The translations under genes and the position numbers were made by a program. From Penium margaritaceum (lineage: Eukaryota > Streptophyta > Zygnematophyceae > Desmidiales > Peniaceae), in NCBI GenBank assembly GCA_023375785.1, contig SZWC01000811.1, forward strand, positions 2,672 to 66,671: a DNA stretch of 64,000 bases. Reading direction: 5' to 3'. This document shows positions 49,450 to 60,460 of the stretch, in pieces (positions within the stretch are counted from its first letter, which is position 1; every line of letters starts with the position of its first letter). The notes under the pieces were generated by a model. The model worked only from the letters and a program-made list of their open reading frames with translations. It was not told the DNA's origin and searched no databases.

Positions 49450-50300
49450 AACGCACTTTCGCGCTCTTGTATCCAGCTTGCCGGCACCCTCACCTGCCTG
49501 GACCTTTACTCATGCGGTGCAGCCAAATACTTTCAGGTGTGATGCGTCCGGCTTCTTCCCTGACCAAATTTCTTGTGGCGTCATCTGTTGCTTTCCCTTC
49601 TTCTTTCTGTGCCTGCCCAAAGCAGCCGCAAGAGTCAAATTGACGAGATAGCATGCCGTTCTTGCCGCTTCCGCCCAGAACCGCAGTGGAAGCTTTGCAT
49701 CAAAGAGCATGCTACGCACCATGCCGATGGTGGTCTCATTCACCCGTTCGGCAACACCATTGCTCTGCGGCATGTGAGGTGTTGTGGGCTGATGGTTAAT
49801 CCCATGTTGCCGCAACCAGCCCTTGCATGCCTCGTACTCTCCGCCGTTGTCGCTTTGCATCGCTTTGACTTTCTTTCCAGTCTGCCCCTCCACCATGGCG
49901 ACAAAATCTTGCAACTTCTCTCTGGCCTCTCCCTTTGCTTTGAGGAAGAAGATCCACACCTTGCGACTGTGGTCGTCTATGAAGGTCAAAAAACACTTGC
50001 TACCACCATGTGACGCCATGCAAAAGGCTCCACACACGTCGGTGTGAATCAGGTCAAGGGCTGATTCTGCGCGGAGACCATTGCGCTCAAAGCACGTTCG
50101 CTTGGTCTTGCCTTGGAGGCAGGGTTCACACAGGCTGCCACACCCAACCGCATCCTTCTTGCAACCATCCATGCCACGGACCAGCTGTTGTTGCTAGGTG
50201 ACTTGGAGCGTGCTATTTGCAACATGGCCAAATAGTCTATGCCACAGATCAGCGTCTTGGTCTTTTGCGGCAGAGGATACTTTTTCATATTTCGTTGGTG
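49450..50300 (-). pseudogene. Integrase region, copia family 1 copy B (fossil)
   Basis: Zinc-binding part with CEPCLQGKTKRTCFERNG, then core segments LDLIHTDVCGAF, CFLTFIDDHSRKVWIF and PQSNGVAERVNETTIGMVRSM, giving the acidic triad of a copia integrase. It ends with SGKKPDASHLKVFGC near 49520. Broken. Confidence 0.88.
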
Positions 50301-50522
50301 TGGTCTCCTATGTCGGTGTCAAGACCACCGCCTCCGCTGCACTCGCATGATCCTCGTTTTTGAGCTCGTTGCTGCCGTTATCTGCAGTTTATAGAGTCCG
50401 TCAACCCGTGGAACCTGTACCACAAGATCTTTGTTGGCGTAGAGGACCTTGATGCTCTTGTTCCTAGCGATGACCGCCTTCTTTTGCATGAACACGACCG
50501 TCATGTCGTTGTCTGTTTTCTT

Positions 50523-51740
50523 TTACACGGACAGAGGTTTTGCCGCAAAGGAGGGCATGTAGACCACGTCACGTAGCCGTAGATCCTTCTCTGCACCATT
50601 GAGGCTGATGCTCACCAGCTTGTCGCCCACGCCCTTTGCGTTCACGACGCTACCATTTGCACATCTGAACTGCTGATTGGTGGGGCTGATGGAGACAAAT
50701 CCACCCAAGTCGTTGCCAGAGTGATGATCCGTGCCGGAGTCAAGCCCAAAAGCTCCTGGCCTGAGCAGTGCCGCTCCTTTTGCCGCAGGTGTGCTCTGTG
50801 CCATCATGTTGGTGGCTTCTTTGCCACCCTTTTTGCTGCCTTTGTTCCCACCGCTTCCGCCGTCTTCCTTCTTTGACGACCTGCACTCTCTTGCCCAGTG
50901 CCCAGGTTTTCCGCAGTTGCGGCAGTTTCCCTGTCGCTTGGGAGCCTTGCCACCATTGTTGCCTCCGCCACCACCGCTTGCGCTGCCGCGTTTCTGACCA
51001 GAGAATGACCCTTTGCTCCCGCAGCCACCGTAGCATGCAGCATAGGCTGAGAAATTAGCCTCACTTCCGCTGCGGCGCATGGCCTCGTTTCCCACGTACT
51101 TGGACACTGCCGTGTACGTCAAGTCATCCTCCTTCCAGCAGCCCATGACGGTGATCACTGGACTGCAGCTCTCCGGTAGTTCCATGAGGAGGATCATAGC
51201 TTGCATGTTTTTGTCAAGGTCCCAAATCATCTGGCAAACCTCACCAAGGAGTCCTTCAAACTCCTGTAGGAAATCGGGGGTTGATTCGTCCTCATTCACC
51301 CGCATGCTGATCAGCCGTTGTAGGACGAATAATCTGTTTGTGAGGGAGGTGGATTGGTGCACACGCTTGAGCTTGTTGTAAGCTTCGGAAGCCAGCATGT
51401 ACCCGGCAATGATGGGAACATACTTCTTGGCTATCGTGTTGCTGAGGAATGACATGGCAATATCATTTTGATCCATCTATGCCTCATGTTTGGATGTGCC
51501 TTCCGCGGGAACCTGCTCCTCTCCCTTCAGTAGCTTGATGAAGCCACGCACTTTCATCGCCAGCTGAAACTGCCATCTCCAAAGGGGAATTCAATCCCCT
51601 CGAAAATGGGGATTACTCCCAAGGGTCCAAGACCTTGCGGCAGTGACGTAGTACTCGTATTTGCTCCACTGGTCTGCCCCGTGGTAGCCACTGTTTAGTT
51701 TGAGGACTGCCCTGCAGAAGCCTCCATCCTCCTGATGGGT
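50523..51740 (-). pseudogene. Gag and protease start, copia family 1 copy B (fossil)
   Basis: A 317-codon frame (51476-50523) plus upstream sequence similar to copy C. It contains the helical Gag region (LTNRLFVLQRLISM, MILLMELPESC), a glycine-rich stretch, the CCHC zinc knuckle CRNCGKPGHWAREC (about 50885-50930) and the protease start LDSGTDHHSG (about 50720-50750). Domain order is the same as in copia family 2. Confidence 0.88.
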
Positions 51741-52123
51741 CAACCATTTTTGTTTCCCTTATCCACTTCCCATGTCTATGCTGCATTGAGGCCGACGTAG
51801 GCTAATGTTAGCTGATGTGTGCTACCAGTTTTAGGATGCAGATCCGTTGCTTACCCCTCCAGCCAATATTCATCTGCAGATAGAGAAGATATCTACACCA
51901 ACACGCCCAGGGTCTTGCCACCAACGGCAGAGCTTGTCCTGGTTGGGACACAAGGGTCGTGCCTCCAAGGGCAGAGCTTGTCCTTGGTCCCTGTGTGCTG
52001 AGTGCATACCAAGTCGTTGGAGCTGATGAAGCTGATGGAGTTGATGGAGCTGATGGAGCCGGCGTGCGTACCTGGAGAGAGCGTACCAGAGTAGAGCGAA
52101 GCATGCCTTACAACTGGTCAGTG
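51741..52123 (-). other. Copia family 1 leader, copy B
   Basis: Untranslated leader. It holds the AGGCCGACGTAGGCTAATGT-type decamer repeats near 51789-51818, also seen in copy C at 720-750. An acceptor-like sense motif TATCTGCAG is near 51870-51885, and a nine-base minisatellite lies at about 52018-52062. Confidence 0.7.
52018..52062 (+). repeat. Nine-base minisatellite in the leader
   Basis: About five copies of a GGAGCTGAT-like nonamer (variants GAAGCTGAT and GGAGTTGAT). It is not present in the copia family 2 leader. Replication slippage is the likely source. Confidence 0.8.
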
Positions 52124-52137
52124 TGGGTCCATAACCC
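52124..52137 (+). promoter_or_regulatory. Primer-binding site, copia family 1 copy B
   Basis: The plus strand reads TGGGTCCATAACCC, one base different from the initiator tRNA-Met anticodon arm and from the site in copia family 2. As in family 2, two T bases separate it from the LTR. It supports the same half-tRNA priming. Confidence 0.8.
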
Positions 52138-52139
52138 TT

Positions 52140-52818
52140 TGTCAACCGGCCTGAGGCAAACGGACTAGAAAACAGGGCCGACACAATAGCACCTGCCGTC
52201 CGCTCCTAGCATTTCAGCTAGGAGAAGATATCACCCTCAGGATCACGGTCCCACACTGAGCAGTTCCTAGGCAATCACTTGCTAGCAACTGTGTCCACTT
52301 AACACTTGGTCACTTTCGCGCGAGGTGCTAGTCAAAGACTAACTCCTGGGGCTTAGACCAACTAGTGTCTTCTTTATACTATTCCTTAGCTGAACGACTC
52401 TGTGAGGAGCATCTAAGGCCAGATTGTGCAATTAGAATAAGGAATGAGCCTGGTACATATAGTCCTATGCCTGGCTTCTAAGGTGTGTGGGTAGTGGCAC
52501 TTTTGGGGTGGTGACTCCAGACCACCTCACCATTCCGCCAATTGGCGCATCCACTGTCCGCCAAGTGGCACACTCTCCTCATGCATGGAGAAATGTCTAA
52601 CAAACTTCCCCTGTGCTGGAAGGTAAAAAACCTCCTGCGCACATCAAGACTTGATCAGCAGACCTGTTGTCCCTAAGTCAAGCATGCCATCCGTTGATCA
52701 ACACTTTAGGTGCAGACCTACTCCAAACAAGGTTTGGGGGACTTACTCCAAGGGAGCAGTGCATGCCCAACTTGTCCGTCAAGCCATAGCAGTGGCCATG
52801 GGGCATAAAAGAAGAGTA
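52140..52818 (-). repeat. Copia family 1 copy B, 5' LTR
   Basis: TGTCAACCGG to about GAAGAGTA, 679 bp, followed by CATTG and E-class satellite. The terminal bases are set by the target duplication; the canonical CA end is not obvious. Confidence 0.9.
52372..52379 (-). promoter_or_regulatory. TATA-like box in copia family 1 5' LTR
   Basis: Sense GTATAAAG followed by AAG. The same motif is in the copy A LTR at 26990-26997. Position and conservation fit a U3 promoter, though no start site is shown. Confidence 0.6.
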
Positions 52819-55301
52819 CATTGTTTCCCCCTCTCACCCTTTGTGACTCGTGTCATGGTTGGTGAACGTTGACCACCCATATTGAAATTTTTTGGCCATG
52901 GCCAGTGACATATGCCTAGTTTGGTTGTTTGGTGTGCATAGTAGCCAGACCGTGCCACTACGTAATGAAGCTCTTTGTCCTTTCTAGTTGATGCATGGGG
53001 ATCCTAAACTGTTGTCTCTCCCTCGTACGATTTCTGACTCGTGTTATGAGTTGTCAATGTTGACCACACCTAGTGGACTATGTCGGTCATTGTCAGTGAC
53101 GTATGCATCCTTTGGTTGGTCACTGTGCATGCTAGCCACACCGTGCCACTACTTGTTGAAGGTCTTTTGACTTGCTCGTTGATGACTAGTGTTCCCAACC
53201 CATTGTTTCCCCATCTGACCGTTTGTGACCCGTGTTATGAGTTTTCAACGTTGACCACACACTGTGAAATTCTTTTGGTCATGGTTAGTGACATATGCCT
53301 AGTTTGGGTCGTCACTGTACATGGTTTCCACGCCGTGTCACTACGTATTGACGGACTTTGTGCGTTCTAGTTGATAGCTAGTCTTTCCAAACCATTGTTA
53401 CCCTCTTTGAATATCCGTGACTCGTGTTGTGATTCTTCAACGTTGACCACATGAAGTGAAATTCTTTGGTCATGGTCAGTGACATATGCATACTTTGGTT
53501 TTTCACTTTGCATGGTAGCCACACTGTGCCACTACATATTGAAGGTATTTGTACTTGCTAGTCGATAACTAGTATTCATAACCCATTATCTTCCACTGTG
53601 ACCATTTGTGATTCGTGTTATGAGTTGTCAAAGTTTACCACACATTGTCACATTGTTTGGTCATGGTCAGTGACATGTGCCTACTTTGGTTGGTCATCGT
53701 GCATGGCATCCACAACGTACTACAACGTATTGAAGGTCCTTGTGCTTGCTAGTTGATACATATTGTTCCCAAACCACTGTTTCTCCCTCTGATCATTTGT
53801 GACTCGTATTATGAGTTCTCAACGTTGACCACATTGAGCGGATTTCTTTGGTCAAAGGCAGTACATATCCCTACTTTGGTCGGTCATTGTACATGGCAGT
53901 CACTCCGTGCTACTATTGATTGAAGGTCGTTGTATTTGCTAGATGAGAACTGATATTCCCAGACCATTGTTTCCCCCTCTGACCATTTGTGACTCGTGTT
54001 ATGTTTGGTGAACGTTGACCACCGATATTGAAATTCTTTGGTCATGGTCAGTGACATATGCCATGTTTGCTTGTTTCGTGTGCATAGTAGCCACAATGTG
54101 CCACTACGCATTGAAGTTCTTTGTCCTTTCCAGTCGATGCATAGGGTTCCCAAACCATCATCTCTCCCTCTGACCATTTGTGACTCGTGTTATGAGTTGT
54201 TAATAATGACCATACATAGTCGACTTCTTCGGTCATAGTCTGTGACGTATACATCCTCTGGTTGGTCACTGTGTACGCTAGGCACACCGTGGGACTACTT
54301 GTTGAATTTCTTTGTACTTGCTAGTTGATAACTAGTGTTTCCAACCCATTGTTTCCCGCTCTAACCAGTTGTGACTCGTGTTATGAGTTTTCAACGTTGA
54401 CCATACACAGTGACATTCTTTTGGTCATGGTTAGTGACATATGCCTACTTTGGTTTGTCATGGTACATGGTTACCACACCGTGTCACTACGTAGTGAACG
54501 TCTTTGTGCTTTCTACTTGATTGCTAGTCTTTCCAAACCATTTTTACCCCCTCTGACTATCTGTGACTCGTATTGTGAGTTGTCAACATTGACCACATTA
54601 AGTGAACTTCTCTGGTCATGGTCAGTGACATATGCATACTTTGGTTGGTCATTGTGCATTGTAGCCACGCTGTGCCACTACACATGGAAGGTATTTGTAC
54701 ATGCTAGTCTATAACTAGAAATAACAAACCATTATCTTTTACTCTGACCATTTGTGACTCGTGTTGTTAGTTGTCAAAGTTTACCACACATATTGACATT
54801 CTTTGGTCATGGTCAGTGACATATGCCTACTTTGGTTGGTTGTCAAGCATGGTATCCACACCGTGCCAAAACTTATTGAAGGTACTTGTGCTTGCTAATT
54901 GATACCTGGTTTTCCCAAACCAATGTTTCCCCCTCTGACCATTTTTGAATCGCATTATGAGTTCTCAACGTTGACCACACATGACGGATTTCCTTGGTCG
55001 AAGGCAGTACATATGCCTACCTTGGTCGATGATTGTGCATGGTAGCCACACCGTGCTACTACTAATTGAAGGTCGTTGTACTTGCTAGTTGAGAACTGAT
55101 AGTCCTAGACCATTGTTTCCCCCTTTGACAGTTTGTGAATGGTGTTATGGTTGGTGAACAATGACCACCCATCTTGAAATTCTCTGGTCATGGTCAGTGA
55201 CATATGCCTAGTTTGCTTTTTTGGTGTGCATATTAGCCACACCGTGCCACTGCGTGTTGAAGTTCTTTGTCCTTTCTAGTCGATACATAGGCTTCCCAAA
55301 C

Positions 55302-55304
<3 letters not shown>

Positions 55305-55345
<41 letters not shown>
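55305..55345 (+). repeat. (TC)n microsatellite in an F-class monomer
   Basis: About 20 TC units replace the F-class pyrimidine tract GTCTCTCCCTCTG. It seems to have grown from this tract by slippage. Confidence 0.9.
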
Positions 55346-55348
<3 letters not shown>

Positions 55349-55428
55349 CATTTGTGACTCCTGTTATGAGTTGTCAATGTTAACCACGCGTAGTGGACTT
55401 CTTCGGTAATAGTCAATAACGTATGCAT

Positions 55429-55510
55429 NNNNNNNNNNNNNNNNNNNNNNNNNNNNNNNNNNNNNNNNNNNNNNNNNNNNNNNNNNNNNNNNNNNNNNNN
55501 NNNNNNNNNN
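55429..55510. other. Assembly gap (82 N) with the same sequence on both sides
   Basis: The 83 bases before the gap (55346-55428) are identical to 55545-55627 after it, and both are preceded by a CT run. The same locus was probably assembled at two contig ends, so the HOR here is over-long (A-to-A 1,373 bp). Confidence 0.9.

Positions 55511-55544
<34 letters not shown>
55511..55544 (+). repeat. (CT)n run after the gap
   Basis: Probably the same microsatellite as 55305-55345, represented twice because of the gap. Confidence 0.75.
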
Positions 55545-55547
<3 letters not shown>

Positions 55548-56848
55548 CATTTGTGACTCCTGTTATGAGTTGTCAATGTTAACCACGCGTAGTGGACTTC
55601 TTCGGTAATAGTCAATAACGTATGCATCCTTTGGTTGGTCACTGTGCACGCTAGCCACACTGGGCCACTACTTGTTGAAGGTCTTTGTACTTGCTAGTTG
55701 ATAACTAATGTTCCAAACCCATTGCTTTCCCCTCTGACCATTTGCGACTCGTGTTATGAGTTTTCAACCTTGACCACACACAGTGAAATTCTTTTGATCA
55801 TGGTTAGTGACATCTACCTACTTTGGTTTGTCACTGTTTATGGTTACCACGCCGTGTCACTACGTATTGAAGGTCTTTGTGCTTTCTAGGTAATAGCTAG
55901 TGTTCCCAAACCATTGTTACCCTCTCTGACTATCTGTGACTCGTGTTGTGAGTTGCAACATTGAACACATGAAGTGAAATCATTTGGTCATGGTCAGTGA
56001 TATATGCATACTTTGGTTGGTCACTGTGCATTGCAGCCACATTGTGCCACAACGTATGGAAGGTATTTGTACTTGCTATTCAATAACTAGTATTCACAAA
56101 CCATTATCTTCCACTCTAAACATTTGTGACTCGTGTTATGAGTTGTCAACGTTTACTACACATAGTGACATTCTTTGGTCATGCTCAGTGACATATGCCT
56201 ACTTTGGTTGCTCATTGTGCATGGTATCCTAACTGTGCCACAACTAATTGAAGGTCCTTGTGCTTGCTAGTTGATACCTGATGTTCCCAAACCATTGTTT
56301 TCCCCTCTGACCATTTGTGACTCGTATTTTGAGTTGTCAACGTTGACTACACCCAACGGATTTCATTGGTGAAAGGCAGTACATATGCCTACCTTGGTCG
56401 GTTGTTGTGCATGGTAGCCACACCATGCTACTACTGATTGATGGTCGTTCTAATTGCTAGTTGAGAACTGATATTCCCAGACCATGGTTTCCTCCTCTGA
56501 CCGCTTGTGACTCGTGTTATGGTTGGTGAACGTTGACCTCCCATATTGAAATTCTTTGGTCATGATCAGTGACATATGCCTAGTTTGGTTGTTTGGTGTG
56601 CATAGTAGACACCAGTTCAACTACGTATCGAAGTTCTTTTTCCTTCCTAGTTGATACATAGGGTTCCCAAACCATCGTCTCTCCCTGCGAAAATTTGTGA
56701 CTCGTGTTATGAGTTGTCAATGTTGACCACACATAGTGGACTCCTTCCGTCATAGTCTGTGACGTATGCATTCTTTGGTTGGTAACCGTGTACGCTAGCC
56801 ACACCATGCCACTACTTGTTGAAGGTCTTTGTACTTGTTAGTTGATAA

Positions 56849-57040
56849 CTGTTGTTCCCAACCAATTGTTTCCCCCTCTGACCGTTTGTGTCTCGTGTTA
56901 TGAGTTATCAAAGTTGAGCACACATTTTGAAATTCTTTTGGTCATGGTCTGTGACATGTGCCTACTTTGGTTGGTCATTGTACATGGTTACCACGCCGTG
57001 TCACTTCGTATTGAAGGTGGTTGTGCTTTCTAGTAGATAG
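56849..57040 (+). repeat. Reference HOR, monomer A (192 bp)
   Basis: Class A markers: TGAGTTTTCAACGTTGACC, CACACTGTGAAATTCTTTTGG, GTACATGGTTACCACGCCGTG and an end in TGTGCTTTCTAGTTGATAG. This copy varies at a few of these sites. Confidence 0.9.
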
Positions 57041-57231
57041 CTAGTCTTCCCAAACCATTGTTACCCCCTCTGACTATCTGTGACTCGTGTTTTGAGTTGT
57101 CAACATCGACCACGTGAAGTGAAATTCTTTGCTCATGGTCAGTGACATATGCGTACTTTGGTTGGTTACTGTGCATTGTAGCCACACTATGCCACTACAT
57201 TTTGAAGGTAGGTGTACTTGCTAGTCAATAA
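57041..57231 (+). repeat. Reference HOR, monomer B (191 bp)
   Basis: Class B markers: start CTAGTCTTCCCAAACC, GACTATCTGTGACTCG, ACCACATGAAGTGAAATTC (B only), CATATGCATACTTTGG and GCATTGTAGCCACACTGTG. Confidence 0.9.
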
Positions 57232-57422
57232 CTAGTATTAAAAAACCATTATCTTCCAATCTGACCATTTGTGATTCGTGTTATGAGTTGTCAAAGTTTA
57301 CCACGCATAGTGACATTCTTTGGTCATGGTCAGTGACATATGCCTACCTTGGTTGGTCATCGTGTATGGTATCCACACCGTGCCACAACTTATTGAAGGT
57401 CCTTGTGCTTGCTAGTTGATAC
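57232..57422 (+). repeat. Reference HOR, monomer C (191 bp)
   Basis: Class C markers: start CTAGTATTCACAAACC (CTAGTATTAAAAAACC in this copy), ATTATCTTCCACTCTGACC, TCAAAGTTTACCACACATAG, GCATGGTATCCACACC and GCCACAACTTATTGAAGG. Confidence 0.9.
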
Positions 57423-57611
57423 CTGGTGTTCCCAAACCATTGTTTCCCTCTCTGACCATTTGTGACTCGTATTATGATTGTCATCGTTGACCACACACAG
57501 CGGATTTCTTTGGTCAAAGGCAGTACATATGCCTACTTTGGTCCGTCATTGTGCATGGTAGCCACACCGTGCTACTACTGATTGAATGTCGTTATACTTG
57601 CTAGTTGAGAA
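57423..57611 (+). repeat. Reference HOR, monomer D (189 bp)
   Basis: Class D markers: start CTGGTGTTCCCAAACC, CACACAGCGGATTTCTTTGG, TCAAAGGCAGTACATATGCC, TTTGGTCGGTCATTG (TTTGGTCCGTCATTG in this copy) and GTGCTACTACTGATTGAAGG. Confidence 0.9.
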
Positions 57612-57800
57612 CTGATATTCCCAGCCCATTGTTTTCCCCTCTGACCGTTTGTGACTTGTGTTATGGTTGGTGAATGTTGACCACCCATATTGAGATTCTT
57701 TTGTCATGGTCAGTGACATATGCCTAGTTTGGTTCTTTGGTGTGCATAGTGGCCACACTGTGCCACTACGTATTGAAGTTTTATATCTTTCTAGGCAATA
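57612..57800 (+). repeat. Reference HOR, monomer E (189 bp)
   Basis: Class E markers: start CTGATATTCCCAGACC, TTATGGTTGGTGAACG, CACCCATATTGAAATTC and GCCTAGTTTGGTTGTTTGG. Copia family 1 copies A and B both inserted in this class, and the MITE also sits in it. Confidence 0.9.
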
Positions 57801-57992
57801 CATAGCGTTCTCAAACCAGTGTCCCCACCTCTGACCATTTGTGACTCGTGTTATGATTTTTAAATGTTGACTACACATAGTGTACTTCTTCGGTCATAGT
57901 CAGTGACGTATGCATCCTTTGGTTGGTCATTGTGCACGCTAGCCACACCGTACCACTACTTTTTGAAGGTCTTTGTACTTGCTAGTTGATAA
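57801..57992 (+). repeat. Reference HOR, monomer F (192 bp)
   Basis: Class F markers: start CATAGGGTTCCCAAACC, ATTGTCTCTCCCTCTGACC, ATAGTGGACTTCTTCGGTC, CAGTGACGTATGCATCC (F only; other classes have ACATATG) and GCACGCTAGCCACACC. Confidence 0.9.
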
Positions 57993-60070
57993 CCAGTGTT
58001 CCCAATCCATTGTTTCCCCCATTGACCATTCGTGACTCGTGTTATGAGTTTTCAATGTTGACCAGACACTGCGAAATTCATTTTTCATGGTCGGTGACAT
58101 GTGCCTACTTTGGTTGGTCAGTATACATGGATACCTCGCCGTGTTACTATGTCATCAAGGTATTTGTACTTTCTAGTTGATAGCTACTCTCCCCAAACCA
58201 CTGTTACCCTATCGTTGACTCGTGCTGTGGGTTGTCAACGTTGACCACATGAAGTGAGATTCTTTGGTCATGGTCGGTGACATATGTATACTTTGTTGGT
58301 CACTGTGCATTGTAGCGACACTTTGCCACTATATAATGAAGGTATTTGTACTTGCTAGTCAATAACTAGTATTCATAAACCATTCTCTTCCACTCTGACC
58401 ATTTGTGACTCGTGTAATGAGTTGTCAATGTTTCACCACACACAGTGACATTCTTTGGTCATGGTCAGTGACATATGCCTACTTTGGTTGCTCATCGTGC
58501 ATGGTATCCACACTGTGCCACAACTTATTGAAGGTTCCTGTGCTTGCTAGTTGATACATGGTGTTCCCACACCATTGTTTCCCCCTCTGACCTTTTGTGA
58601 CTCGTATTATGAGTTGTCAACGTTGACCACACACAGCAGATTTCTTTGGTCAAAGGCAGTACATATGCCTACCTTGGTCGGTCGTTGTGCATGGTAGCTA
58701 CACCGTGCTACTACTGATAGAAGGTCGTTGTACTTTCTAGTTGAGAACTGATATTCCCAGACCATTGTTTCCCCCTCTGACCGTTTGTGACTTGTGTTAT
58801 GGTTGGTGAACATTGACCACCCATCTTGAAATTCTTTGGTCATGGTGAGTGACATATGCCTAGTTTGGTTGTTTGGTGTGCACAGTAGCCACACCGTGCC
58901 AGTTCGTATTGAATCTCTTTGTCCTGTATAGTCAATGCATAGGGTTCCCAAGCCATTGTCTCTACCTCTGGCCATTTCTGACTCGTGTTATGAGTTTTCA
59001 ATGTTGACCACACATGGTGGACTTCTTCGTTCATAGTCAGTGACGTATGCATCCTTTCGTTGCTCACTGGGCACGCTAGCCACACTGTGCCACTGCTTGT
59101 TGAAGGTACTTCATAGTTGATAACTAGTGTTCCCAACCCATTGTTTCCTTCTCTGACCATTTGTGACTCGTGTTATGAGTTTACAACGTTGACCACACAC
59201 TGTTAAGTAATCTTGGTCATGGTTAGTGACATCTGCCTTCTTTGGTTTGTCAATGTACATTGTTACCAGGCCTTGTCACCACGTATTGAAGGTCTTTATG
59301 CTGTCTAGCTGATAGCTAGTCTTCCAAAACCTTTGTCACCCCCTCTGACTATCTGTGGCTCGTGTTATGAATTGTCGCCATTGACCACATGAAGTGATAT
59401 TATCTGGTCATGGTCAGTGACACATGCATACTTTGGTTGGTCACTGTGCATTGTAGCCACACTGTGCCACTACATATGGAAGGTATTTATACTTGCTAGT
59501 CAATAACTAGTATTCACAAACCATTATCTTCCACTTTGACCATTTGTGACTTGTGTTATGAGTTGTCAACGTTTACCACACATAGTGACATTCTTTGGTC
59601 ATGGTCAGTGACATATGCCTACTTTGGTTGGTCATCGTGCATGGTATCCACACCGTGCCACAACCCATTGAAGGTCCCTGTGCTTGCTAGTTGACACTAG
59701 GTTTTACAAACCGTTGTTTCCCCCTCTGACCATTTTTAAGTCATATTATGAGTTGTCAACGTTGACCTAACACTGCGGACTTCTTTGGTCAAAGGCGGTA
59801 CATATGCCTACTTTGGTCGGTCATTGTGCACGGTAGCCACACCGTGCTATTAGTGGTTGAAGGTCGTTGTACTTGCTAGTTGAGAACCGATATTCCCGCA
59901 ACATTGTTTCCCCCTCCGACCGTTTGTGACTCGTGTTATGGTTGGTGAATGTTGACCACCCATATTGAAATTCTTTCGTCATGGTCAATGACATATGCCT
60001 AGTTTGGTTGTTTGGTGTGCATAGTAGCCACACCGTGCCACTACGTATTCAAGTTATTTATCCATTCTAG

Positions 60071-60460
60071 TCGATACACAAGCTTTCCAAACCATTGTCT
60101 CTCCCTCTGGACATTTTTGACTCGTGTTATGAGTTGTCAATGTTGACCACACATAGTGGATATCTTTGGTCCAAGGCGGTACATATGCTTACTTTGGTCG
60201 GTCTTTGTGCATGGTAGCCACACTGTGCTACTACTGATTGAAGGTCGTTGTACTTGCTAGTTGAGAACTGATATTCCCAGACCATTGTTTTCCCCTCTGA
60301 TCGTTTGTGACTCCAGTTGTGGTTGGTGAAGGTTGACCACCCATATTGAAATTCTCTGGTCATGGTCACTGACATATGCCTAGTTTGGTTGTTTGGTGCG
60401 CATAGTAGCTACACCATGCCACTATGTATTGAAGTTCTTTGTTCATTGTAGTCCATACAT
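60071..60460 (+). repeat. Two-monomer expansion (F/D junction)
   Basis: An F-class monomer changes to D-class text after ACATAGTGGA (then TATCTTTGGTCCAAGG) and is followed by another E and F. This explains the long unit of 1,527 bp between A-class starts at 59123 and 60650. Confidence 0.7.

Larger units (their letters stand above)
46581..52818 (-). mobile_element. Copia family 1, copy B: full-length element with both LTRs
   Basis: A 6.24-kb Ty1/copia element on the minus strand, inserted in an E-class satellite monomer with a five-base duplication (CATTG). In sense order it has the 5' LTR (52140-52818), primer-binding site, leader, gag, protease, integrase, reverse transcriptase, RNase H, polypurine tract and 3' LTR (46581-47265). 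The two LTRs differ at about 25 of the first 370 positions by eye (near 7 percent), roughly twice the divergence of copia family 2. The coding part is broken in several places but all domains are present. The insertion base is identical to that of copy A. Confidence 0.95.

Noticed and set aside
55364-55660. Frames with long X runs across the gap
   Set aside because: They only exist because Ns were translated and the flanks are duplicated.
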